Below are positions 18,806-26,301 of a stretch of DNA of 64,000 nt, one piece after another. The translations under genes and the position numbers were made by a program. The DNA is from an uncultured Shimia sp. (lineage in GTDB: Bacteria > Pseudomonadota > Alphaproteobacteria > Rhodobacterales > Rhodobacteraceae), in assembly GCF_947498095.1 (NCBI RefSeq), contig NZ_CANMJE010000002.1, forward strand, positions 310,001-374,000, in the 5' to 3' direction. Every line of letters starts with the position of its first letter. Position 1 is the first letter of the stretch. Under the pieces are notes generated by a model. The model searched no databases. It saw nothing but the letters and a program-made list of their open reading frames with translations, and was not told where the DNA came from.

Positions 18806-19216
18806 ATGCTAAAACAAGAAGGTAGGATCGTTAGCTCAAAGCGATGCAAAGGCATGCGCCTAGCGTATCCCGTATTGGCAGCGACTTTGTCGAGCCCGTT
18901 GGTCGCGCAGGCCGAAGGGTATTCGACATCGGATCTTGGGGTTTTGTATGACAAAGCCGAGTGTATGGATCGCGCGGTTTCCGTCTTGGAAAGGTACAAA
19001 GATACTCTTGGCGCAAATAGCGTAAGCGCCGGCTCGTGGAATGTCTTTGCGTGGGATCTGGAGCCAGGGGATCAGGATGTGGTCATTTTGTGTGCCGGTT
19101 CCACGACAAATGACAACGAGTACCGACGTGCACTTTTGGTTGTTCATGGAGAAGCCAGCGAGACAGAACGTCTGGCAACCCGTGACGTGATCAAAGGTTA
19201 CTGGAACGCGTACTAG
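18806..19216 (+). CDS. Small secreted protein inside the cox operon, copy B
   Basis: A 136-residue paralogue of the protein encoded just upstream, mature part starting EGYSTSDLGV. Identical blocks include [29 protein letters not shown] and GYW, and the two cysteines align. It has a longer basic N-terminal region (MLKQEGRIVSSKRCKGMRL) before the hydrophobic signal segment. A strong ribosome site GGGAGGG lies 8 bases before the ATG, so it is translated independently. It is the second half of a tandem duplication between coxS and coxL. Confidence 0.7.
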   Translation: MLKQEGRIVSSKRCKGMRLAYPVLAATLSSPLVAQAEGYSTSDLGVLYDKAECMDRAVSVLERYKDTLGANSVSAGSWNVFAWDLEPGDQDVVILCAGSTTNDNEYRRALLVVHGEASETERLATRDVIKGYWNAY

Positions 19217-19299
19217 AAAATGAGCGCTGCAAGCGGGGAGGTTTGCTGCGCATCAAAACACCAATACGCGATATGCGTATGATTTAGGGGAGGACTACC

Positions 19300-21669
19300 A
19301 TGCCCAAAGATGGAGGCATCGGCGCCAGCTCAAAGCGGCGCGAGGACGTCCGGTTTTTGACCGGACAGGGAAACTACACGGATGACATCAATCAACAGGG
19401 TCAAACCTATGCGGTTTTTGCCCGCTCGAACGTCGCGAATGGCGTCATAAAATCTGTCGACACTTCGGCTGCAGAAGCCATGCCAGGTGTTCTGGCCGTC
19501 TTCACCGGCGAAGACTTTGTCGAGGTCGGTGGCAACCCTGCTGGCTGGTACATCGAAAGCCGTGATGGCACACCAATGAAAGAGCCTAAGCGCCCGGTTT
19601 TGGCCCACGGCAAGGCTCGCCATGTTGGGGATGCCTATGCCGCGGTGATTGCCGAGACGCTGGAACAAGCGCGTGATGCGGCAGAAGCTATCGACGCTGA
19701 CATCGAAGAGTTGCAAGCCGTTGCAACAGCCGAGGCAGCGCTGGCCGAAGGGGCCACGCTGGTTCATGACGAGATCGAAACCAACATGGTGTTCGACTGG
19801 GGCTGGATTGAGGACAATCGTGCCGCGACCGACGAGGCCATCAAAAATGCGCCGCATGTAACCACGCTGGAACTGGTCAACAATCGCCTTGTTCCAAACG
19901 CAATGGAGCCGCGGGCGTCAATTGGCGACTATAAGCCCGGCACGGGCGATTACACGCTGCACACAACGTCGCAGAACCCGCACCTCACGCGCCTGCTGAT
20001 CTCGGCCTTTGTGATGGGCATTCCCGAGAACAAGCTGACCGTGATTGCGCCGGATGTAGGGGGTGGTTTTGGTTCAAAAATCTACCACTACGGCGAAGAA
20101 GCGCTGGTTCTTGCAGCGGCTAAGAAACTTGGTCGTCCGGTAAAGTGGACAGCGGACAGGTCGGAAAGCTTCCTGACCGATGCGCATGGCCGCGATCACG
20201 TGACCAAGATCGAACTGGCGACCGAAGAAGACGGCACTTTTATCGCTATTCGCACGGAAACGCTGGCCAATGTCGGCGCGTACCTGTCGAACTTTGCGAC
20301 AGTGACGCCAACCTTCCTTCACGGCACGCTGATGGCAGGGAATTACACGGTTCCGCATGTCTATGTGAACCTCAAGGCCGTGTTGACCAATACGGCACCC
20401 GTAGATGCCTACCGTGGGGCAGGGCGACCTGAAGCGACCTATTCCATTGAGCGCGTCATCGACAAATGTGCGCGTGAACTCAACATGGATCCCATTGCGC
20501 TGCGTCGTAAGAACTTTATCAAACCTGATCAGTTCCCGTACACGACGCCTGTCGCGCTGGAATATGACATCGGCGATTATGATGCGGTGATGGACAAGTT
20601 GGAAGAGATCGGTGATCTCGCCGGGTTTGCCAAGCGTCGTGCCGATAGCGAAGCGCGTGGCAAGCTGCGCGGTCTGGGCGTGAACAGCTATATCGAGGCT
20701 TGCGGTATTGCGCCCTCGAACCTTGTTGGCGTTCTGGGCGCGCGTGTCGGTCTTTATGATGCTGCCACAGTGCGTGTGAATGCCACCGGGTCTCTGGCGG
20801 TGATGGTCGGGGCGCACAGCCACGGTCAGGGTCACGAGACGGCCTTTCCGCAAGTTGTTGCGGATATGCTGGGCATCGACGAAGGTCAGATCGAGATTGT
20901 GCATGGCGATACCAGCAAAATCCCGTTTGGCATGGGGACCTATGGATCACGCTCGCTTGCAGTCTGTGGCTCTGCGGTCGTGAAGGCCACGGAAAAGATC
21001 ATCAACAAAGCCAAGAAGATCGCAGCCCATATGTTGGAAGCGTCGGACGCAGATATCGAGTTGAAGGACGGCCAGTTCACGGTTGCCGGAACGGATAAAT
21101 CTGTTGCCTGGGGCGAAGTCGCTCTGAAAGCCTATGTACCGCATCAGTTCCCAATCGAGGACATTGAGCCTGGGCTTGAAGAAACCGCATTTTATGATCC
21201 GGCCAACTTTACCTACCCATCTGGTGCCTATGCCTGCGAAGTCGAAGTTGACCCTGAAACCGGTAAAGTGACGATCGAACGTTTTGCGGCCGCGGATGAT
21301 TTCGGCAACGTTATCAACCCGATGATCGTCGAAGGTCAGGTGCACGGCGGGCTTGGTCAGGGAATTGGCCAAGCGCTGTTGGAAAACTGCACCTACGACA
21401 GTGATGGCCAACTTTTGAGTGCGTCTTACATGGACTATGCCATGCCGCGTGCGGATGATGTGCCGTTCTATTCGGTGGATCACTCAAGCCAGACGCCCTG
21501 CACGCACAATCCCTTGGGCGTAAAAGGCTGCGGTGAAGCCGGGGCCATCGGGTCGCCGCCGTCGGTGGTCAATGCCGTGGTCGACGCGTTGCAATCCGGG
21601 GGCCATGATGTGAGCCATATCGATATGCCTGTGTCGCCATCGCGCGTCTGGGCAGCAATGAACAAGTAA
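19300..21669 (+). CDS. coxL: CO dehydrogenase-like large molybdenum subunit, form II
   Basis: A 789-residue molybdenum hydroxylase large subunit. The active-site loop reads AYRGAGR (residues 370-376), the form II motif, instead of the AYxCSFR motif of true aerobic CO dehydrogenase (form I), so no Cu-ligating cysteine is present. The catalytic glutamate is Glu746 in KGCGEAGAIGSPP. Form II enzymes have uncertain and varied substrates. Length fits the family. It is followed by coxM after 12 bases, giving the order S-(two small genes)-L-M. Confidence 0.92.
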   Translation: MPKDGGIGASSKRREDVRFLTGQGNYTDDINQQGQTYAVFARSNVANGVIKSVDTSAAEAMPGVLAVFTGEDFVEVGGNPAGWYIESRDGTPMKEPKRPVLAHGKARHVGDAYAAVIAETLEQARDAAEAIDADIEELQAVATAEAALAEGATLVHDEIETNMVFDWGWIEDNRAATDEAIKNAPHVTTLELVNNRLVPNAMEPRASIGDYKPGTGDYTLHTTSQNPHLTRLLISAFVMGIPENKLTVIAPDVGGGFGSKIYHYGEEALVLAAAKKLGRPVKWTADRSESFLTDAHGRDHVTKIELATEEDGTFIAIRTETLANVGAYLSNFATVTPTFLHGTLMAGNYTVPHVYVNLKAVLTNTAPVDAYRGAGRPEATYSIERVIDKCARELNMDPIALRRKNFIKPDQFPYTTPVALEYDIGDYDAVMDKLEEIGDLAGFAKRRADSEARGKLRGLGVNSYIEACGIAPSNLVGVLGARVGLYDAATVRVNATGSLAVMVGAHSHGQGHETAFPQVVADMLGIDEGQIEIVHGDTSKIPFGMGTYGSRSLAVCGSAVVKATEKIINKAKKIAAHMLEASDADIELKDGQFTVAGTDKSVAWGEVALKAYVPHQFPIEDIEPGLEETAFYDPANFTYPSGAYACEVEVDPETGKVTIERFAAADDFGNVINPMIVEGQVHGGLGQGIGQALLENCTYDSDGQLLSASYMDYAMPRADDVPFYSVDHSSQTPCTHNPLGVKGCGEAGAIGSPPSVVNAVVDALQSGGHDVSHIDMPVSPSRVWAAMNK

Positions 21670-21681
21670 GGAGGACGGACC

Positions 21682-22461
21682 ATGTATGACTTTGACTTTG
21701 AAAAGCCCTCCAGCATTGCTGATGCGGTTGCGGCACTGGCCACAGAGGACGCACAGGCGCTGGGGGGTGGGCAAACCCTGATCCCCACGCTGAAACAGCG
21801 TCTGGCCAGCCCCTCGAAATTGGTGAGCCTGACCGGGATCGCCGAAATGCAAGGTGTCTGCGATGATGGCGATGCCATCAGCGTTGGTGGCGCGACCGTG
21901 CATGCGGACGTAGCAGCCAGTGGCTTGATCCCGGCCTTGTCAGATCTTGCGGGCAATATTGGCGATCCAGCCGTGCGAAATCGCGGTACGATTGGCGGTT
22001 CCCTTGCCAACAACGATCCTTCGGCCTGTTACCCATCCGCAGCTCTGGGGTTGGGGGCGACGATCACCACAAATGCCCGATCGATTGCGGCGGATGACTA
22101 TTTCCAAGGCATGTTTGAGACGGCCCTGGACGAAGGTGAGATCATCACCTCGGTCAGCTTCCCCAAACCTCAGGCGGCGAACTATCAAAAGTTCGAACAG
22201 CCTGCCTCGCGCTTTGCGCTGGTCGGGGTGTTTGTCGCCAAGACGGCAGCGGGTGTGCGGGTAGCCGTCACCGGTGCGGCAGAAGAAGGCGTGCATCGCT
22301 GGGGAGCGGCAGAGGCTGCCCTGACGGCGAATTTCTCTGCGGATGCGGTGCCTGCAGCACCGTCGGCGGATGGTATGATCTCGGACCTTCACGGGTCGTC
22401 AGAGTACCGTGCACATCTGGTCGCGGTTCTGACACGTCGTGCCGTAGCTGCCTGTGCCTAG
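21682..22461 (+). CDS. coxM: CO dehydrogenase-like medium FAD subunit
   Basis: The FAD-binding subunit (259 residues) that passes electrons from the iron-sulfur subunit to the acceptor. FAD motifs are GGGQTLIP (near residue 32) and the segment NIGDPAVRNRGTIGG followed by SLANNDPSAC. A strong ribosome site GGAGGA precedes the ATG. The hairpin just after the stop (22470-22488) suggests it ends the operon. Confidence 0.93.
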   Translation: MYDFDFEKPSSIADAVAALATEDAQALGGGQTLIPTLKQRLASPSKLVSLTGIAEMQGVCDDGDAISVGGATVHADVAASGLIPALSDLAGNIGDPAVRNRGTIGGSLANNDPSACYPSAALGLGATITTNARSIAADDYFQGMFETALDEGEIITSVSFPKPQAANYQKFEQPASRFALVGVFVAKTAAGVRVAVTGAAEEGVHRWGAAEAALTANFSADAVPAAPSADGMISDLHGSSEYRAHLVAVLTRRAVAACA

Positions 22462-22469
22462 TGAGCGTT

Positions 22470-22488
22470 TGCGCCCCGTCGGGGCGCA
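22470..22488 (+). terminator. Hairpin after coxM
   Basis: A perfect 8 bp stem (TGCGCCCC with GGGGCGCA) and a 3 nt loop begin 9 bases after the coxM stop. There is no T run, so it may be part of the adjacent repeated intergenic motif or a weak terminator. Confidence 0.45.
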
Positions 22489-22522
22489 GCCTGCGGCGCG
22501 AGTACTTTGGCCAAAATGAAGA
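22489..22522. repeat. Dispersed intergenic motif, copy 2
   Basis: Contains GCGCGAGTACTTTGG and CCAAAATGAAG, matching the order and spacing of the copy at 9771-9806 with a few changes. It lies just beyond the coxM hairpin. Confidence 0.55.
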
Positions 22523-22570
22523 CGGGGGCGGCACGGCAGCGGCGCCCTTTGTCTTTGGGAGGACCTGAGG

Positions 22571-22971
22571 ATGAATTCTGAGATATGGGCTAGTTTTCGA
22601 CGGATGCCGGGCTGGGTGCAGCTCTGGGTGGCCCTTGTCCTGATGCCGGTGAACTTGATGCCCTTGGTGTTCTGGGCCAATGGCGCGCCGTTCTGGGGGC
22701 TGTTTGCTCTTTTGGCCGTGGGTGGCATGGCGCTGAACCTGCCGATCCTGCTGGTCGAGCGCGGGTTCTCCAAGGCCATGGCTTTTCCCCATATTCTGTT
22801 GTGGACGCCGTTGGTGATTGGGTTGGGTCAATCCGTGCACAAGGCGGAGGTGGCGCCCGCGATGTGCAGGACATTGCGGTGATCGTCTTGCTGGTCGTGA
22901 ACCTGATCTCACTGGGGTTTGACTACCCGGACGCCATAAAGTGGTGGCGGGGTGATCGAACCATCGCTTAG
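22571..22971 (+). pseudogene. Frameshifted small membrane protein gene
   Basis: The first frame (22571-22882) gives 103 residues with two to three hydrophobic segments and ends in a tail (HKAEVAPAMCRTLR) that does not look native. A second frame, running in the reading phase of 22882, continues with VIVLLVVNLISLGFDYPDAI then KWWRGDRTIA to TAG at 22969-22971. Together these look like one ~130-residue membrane protein, shifted somewhere at 22820-22860. It could be an assembly error or a true lesion. The stop of the second frame just overlaps the convergent methyltransferase gene. Confidence 0.55.
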
Positions 22972-23570
22972 TGCATAGGCTTGCGTGCGATAAGATCGAT
23001 AAGGGCCGACATGCCGGAATGTCCACGGCCTTCCTGCACCTCTCGGTCGTATTCTTTCAATTCAAGAATCTCCCATCCGACAAAGGCCGCGCGCAGGATC
23101 ACCTCAGTATACATGTTCTGGGCAAACGGCGGGCCTCCGGTGCCGTAATCCAGCTGTTCGGGGCGGTAACCGTGCAGCATGACAAGACCACCCGGTTTGG
23201 TCGCGTCTTTCATGCGTTGGAATTGAATGCGCCGCCCATCTGGGCCGACAAACTGGATGAAGATTCCAGCCACCAGATCATAAGTTTGATCGGGCCAGGG
23301 TTTGGCAAGGATATCCAATTGTTGGAAATCCACCGTGACGCCGCGTTCACTGGCTAGGTCCTGCGCGCGTTCAATCGCCGTTGGCGCGAATTCCAAAGCT
23401 GTGGCGCTCAGGCCTTTCTCAGCCATGTAGACCGAATTTCGGCCCTCACCGTCGGCAACGGCCAGCGCGGTTTGACCGGCTTTCAGATAGGCCTCGTGAT
23501 CCAGCAGGAACTGCGCTGGTGCCTTGCCAAAAACAAAGTCATTTGTGGACGCATAACGGTCTTCCCACAT
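22968..23570 (-). CDS. Class I SAM-dependent methyltransferase
   Basis: A 200-residue methyltransferase of the TehB/thiopurine-like group. The start MWEDRYAS fits the family pattern (W-x-x-R-Y), the SAM-binding region is TALAVADGEGRNSVYMAEKG (residues about 38-57), and the acid motif LDILAKPWP follows. I place the start at 23570 after AGGAG; the frame reaches to 23645. Homologues are thought to methylate tellurite, selenite or small thiols, but substrate cannot be told here. Confidence 0.8.
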   Translation of the reverse strand: MWEDRYASTNDFVFGKAPAQFLLDHEAYLKAGQTALAVADGEGRNSVYMAEKGLSATALEFAPTAIERAQDLASERGVTVDFQQLDILAKPWPDQTYDLVAGIFIQFVGPDGRRIQFQRMKDATKPGGLVMLHGYRPEQLDYGTGGPPFAQNMYTEVILRAAFVGWEILELKEYDREVQEGRGHSGMSALIDLIARKPMH

Positions 23571-23662
23571 GGGCGAGCTCCTAAGGTTGATCCGGCCAAA
23601 AGAAAGACCCCCACGCCCGGTCTGGGTGAGGGGGTCTGAATTCACGTTGCCAAGGGCAAAAC

Positions 23663-24214
23663 TTACTTTGGAAGCGGGCCGATCATCATGATCATCTGGC
23701 GGCCCTCCATCTTAGGCATGTTTTCGATCTTGCCCAACTCGAGATTTTTGACATCTTCTGCCACGCGCTCAAGCAGTTCGCGCCCCAAGTTCTGGTGCGC
23801 CATTTCACGACCACGGAAGCGCAGGGTGATCTTTACCTTGTCGCCTTTTTCCAGGAACTTGATGACGTTGCGCATTTTCACATCGTAGTCATGCGTGTCG
23901 GTGTTGGGGCGGAATTTGACCTCTTTGACCTGAATGGTGGTCTGCTTTTTGCGGGCCTCGGATTCGCGCTTTTGCTGTTCGTATTTGAACTTGCCGAAAT
24001 CCATGATCTTGCAGACGGGCGGCTTCGCATTGGGCGAGATTTCCACCAGGTCCAGACCTGCCTCTTCTGCGAGGCGCATGCCTTCGCGAGGGCTTACAAC
24101 TCCTACGTTTTCACCCTCGGCGCCAATCAGGCGAATCTCGGGATCGCGGATGCGGTCGTTGACGCGGGGGCCGGTGTCGCGCTGCGGAGGCGCATTGTGG
24201 GGTCTGCGGGCTAT
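23663..24214 (-). CDS. infC: Translation initiation factor IF-3, ATA start
   Basis: IF-3 keeps ribosomal subunits apart and checks start codons. The first ATG (24079) would remove 45 residues of the N-terminal domain. The frame continues upstream through [20 protein letters not shown] and [21 protein letters not shown] and begins best at ATA 24214, which follows AAGGA by 8 bases; an in-frame TGA lies upstream. This gives 183 residues, the usual length. Rare start codons (ATT, ATC, ATA) are a known trait of infC and allow IF-3 to repress its own synthesis. The C-terminal domain ([21 protein letters not shown]) is intact. Confidence 0.88.
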   Translation of the reverse strand: MARRPHNAPPQRDTGPRVNDRIRDPEIRLIGAEGENVGVVSPREGMRLAEEAGLDLVEISPNAKPPVCKIMDFGKFKYEQQKRESEARKKQTTIQVKEVKFRPNTDTHDYDVKMRNVIKFLEKGDKVKITLRFRGREMAHQNLGRELLERVAEDVKNLELGKIENMPKMEGRQMIMMIGPLPK

Positions 24215-24396
24215 GGGTTCGTTCCTTCGATAGTGCAGTTCAATTGCGCGTCAATTTAGGCCTGCGCGGTGGGCGATACAAGCGGTTAATCGCGCGAAAT
24301 GAGCGAAATCCGGCGAGTTTCCCCTTGTGGCACAAGGCTTCCTTCTACATCTGCAAACATAGCCCCAGAGTGGGGAGAACTTGAGGAGAAAACGAG

Positions 24397-24882
24397 ATGC
24401 GTAACCTGATTGTTGGGATTGTTCTTTTAGGGGCGGCTGCGGTTGCCTATTTCACGTATAGCAACAGAGCGGTCGAACAATCGGCCCCTGAAGCATCGGC
24501 GCCTGCTGAAGAAGCTGCGACCGAGGCGGAAACCGCTGTTGAAGAAGCAGAAGAGACGGTAACCGAAGCGGTTGAAGACGCCACAGAAACCGCCGAAGAA
24601 ATGGCTGAAGAAGTTGCGGAAGAAGCTGAGGAAGCCGTGACTGAAGCGACCGAACAAGCCGAGGACATGGTGGATGAAGCGGTTCAAGAGGCCGAAGATA
24701 CCGTGACAGATGCCGTCAACGACGTGATGGAAGAAACCGAAGCCGCGACCGAGGCCGCAACGGAATCTGCAACGGAAGCCGCGACTGAATCAGCAACTGA
24801 GACCGCCACCGAAGCGGCCACGGAAGCTGCGGACTCTGCTGTTGACAGCGTGACAGAAGAGTTGCCAACGACCACCGACTAA
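24397..24882 (+). CDS. Membrane-anchored Ala/Glu/Thr-rich low-complexity protein
   Basis: A 161-residue protein with one N-terminal hydrophobic segment (residues 4-20) and a long acidic part made of Ala, Glu and Thr. Residues 40-110 carry helical EEA/VEEA patterns able to form a coiled coil or amphipathic helix, and residues 111-145 repeat EAATESAT-type units. There is no catalytic motif. It would be a periplasmic or surface protein held by its N-terminal anchor. A terminator follows directly. Its repeat composition may arise by slippage of GAA/GCC codons. Confidence 0.7.
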   Translation: MRNLIVGIVLLGAAAVAYFTYSNRAVEQSAPEASAPAEEAATEAETAVEEAEETVTEAVEDATETAEEMAEEVAEEAEEAVTEATEQAEDMVDEAVQEAEDTVTDAVNDVMEETEAATEAATESATEAATESATETATEAATEAADSAVDSVTEELPTTTD

Positions 24883-24909
24883 TCCTGCCAAAAAACGGCA
24901 GTAACTGAT

Positions 24910-24937
24910 AGCCGTCCGCAGTTGCGGGCGGCTTTTT
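24910..24937 (+). terminator. Rho-independent terminator after low-complexity gene
   Basis: A 10 bp stem (AGCCGTCCGC with GCGGGCGGCT, one G-T pair) with a 4 nt loop is followed directly by five T, 28 bases after the stop codon at 24882. Confidence 0.85.
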
Positions 24938-25030
24938 GCTTGCTCCTGACCCGCACAGACGAAATGATCTAATCCACGCGACAAACGGGGACCTGACGGA
25001 TCATGCAACCAAATCTCGCCGGCGTGCCGG

Positions 25031-26203
25031 ATGCCACCTAAGCCCGTGTTGCGTATCCCGAATCGACAGGCGCGCGCGCTCTGGCTTGACGCGCAAGGCC
25101 TGGCAGCGCCGCCTACAGGTGCCCTGGATTTGCCCGGGATCATTCACGATCTTGGATTTGTGCAGTTGGATACGATCCAAGTGGTGTCACGCGCCCATCA
25201 CCACATCCTCTGGAGCCGCAACCAGCATTACCGCGAGCCCATGCTGGACAAACTGTTGCGCCAGCGCGGCGTGTTTGAGCATTTCACCCATGATGCCAGC
25301 GTGTTGCCCATGGAGTTCCTACCCATGTGGCAGCGTCAGTTCCGCCGTAAGGCAGAGCAGATGGGGCAGGCGGGGTGGTTCAAGGGGCTGCCTGATGCTG
25401 CTGGCCGGGCTGACATCAAGGCCCGCATTGAACAAGAAGGCGCGCTGTCGACCCACGCTTTTGACACCAAGATCGAAGGCAAGAAAGAGATGTGGCGCCG
25501 CCCGCCGCACAAACTGGCCCTGGATTTCATGTGGTACACCGGCGAATTGGCGACGTGCCACCGGGTAAACTTCACGAAGTTCTATGATCTGGCAGAACGT
25601 GTTTTCCCTGAGCACCTACGAGAGACAGGGATGTCAGATGCCAATCAGGTCGATTGGCTCAACCGCGCGGCCTTGTCCCGAATGGGGTTTGGCAGTTTCG
25701 GAGATATTCAGCGTTTCTGGGACGCCGTGGCATCGAATGAGGTGCGTGCCTGGTGTGACGCAACGCCGGAACTCGTGCCAGTTGAGATCGAAGGGGCCGA
25801 CCGGGTTTGGAAACAAGCGCTGGCCCTACCTGATATTGAGGCGCGATTGGACGCGCTGTCGCAACCGACGTCACGTCTACGCATCCTCAATCCATTTGAC
25901 CCGGTCATCCGCGACCGCGCGCGTTTAGAGTTCCTGTTTGGCTTCAACTACCGCGTTGAGATGTTTGTCCCTGCCGCCAAACGCATCTGGGGGTACTATG
26001 TCTATCCCATTTTGGAAGGGGACCGGATGATTGGCCGCGCTGAGATCAAGGCGGATCGGGCCAAGGGGCACTTGGTTGTCAAACAACGCTGGCTTGAGCC
26101 CAAAGTCACCTGGACGCCTGCGCGACTTGCCAAGTTCGACGCCGAACTGGTCCGCTTGGCGCGGTTTGTGGGTGTGGCAGATATTTGCCGCGAGGACCTT
26201 TAG
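25031..26203 (+). CDS. YcaQ/AlkX-like winged-helix DNA glycosylase
   Basis: A 390-residue protein of the HTH_42 (DUF1006) family. Relatives such as E. coli YcaQ/AlkX unhook interstrand crosslinks by removing alkylated bases. The catalytic motif position reads QLD (residues 45-47, in LGFVQLDTIQVVSRAHHH), the Q-hydrophobic-D form seen in that group. The remainder has the winged-helix repeats and the C-terminal FDPVIRDRARLEFLFGFNYRVE segment. The start has no clear ribosome site. It is convergent with the aldehyde dehydrogenase gene. Confidence 0.82.
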   Translation: MPPKPVLRIPNRQARALWLDAQGLAAPPTGALDLPGIIHDLGFVQLDTIQVVSRAHHHILWSRNQHYREPMLDKLLRQRGVFEHFTHDASVLPMEFLPMWQRQFRRKAEQMGQAGWFKGLPDAAGRADIKARIEQEGALSTHAFDTKIEGKKEMWRRPPHKLALDFMWYTGELATCHRVNFTKFYDLAERVFPEHLRETGMSDANQVDWLNRAALSRMGFGSFGDIQRFWDAVASNEVRAWCDATPELVPVEIEGADRVWKQALALPDIEARLDALSQPTSRLRILNPFDPVIRDRARLEFLFGFNYRVEMFVPAAKRIWGYYVYPILEGDRMIGRAEIKADRAKGHLVVKQRWLEPKVTWTPARLAKFDAELVRLARFVGVADICREDL

Positions 26204-26211
26204 GCTGTCGT

Positions 26212-26239
26212 CCCGCAGGGGCTCGTCTGACCCTGCGGG
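26212..26239. terminator. Terminator between convergent genes
   Basis: A perfect 9 bp inverted repeat (CCCGCAGGG with CCCTGCGGG) with a 10 nt loop starts 9 bases after the glycosylase stop. A short T run (ATGTTT) follows on the plus strand. Confidence 0.6.
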
Positions 26240-26301
26240 ATGTTTAAGGCACAACTGGGACTCCAGTTTTGTTGAATACCGCTTGCGTCCTCCTGAACAG
26301 C

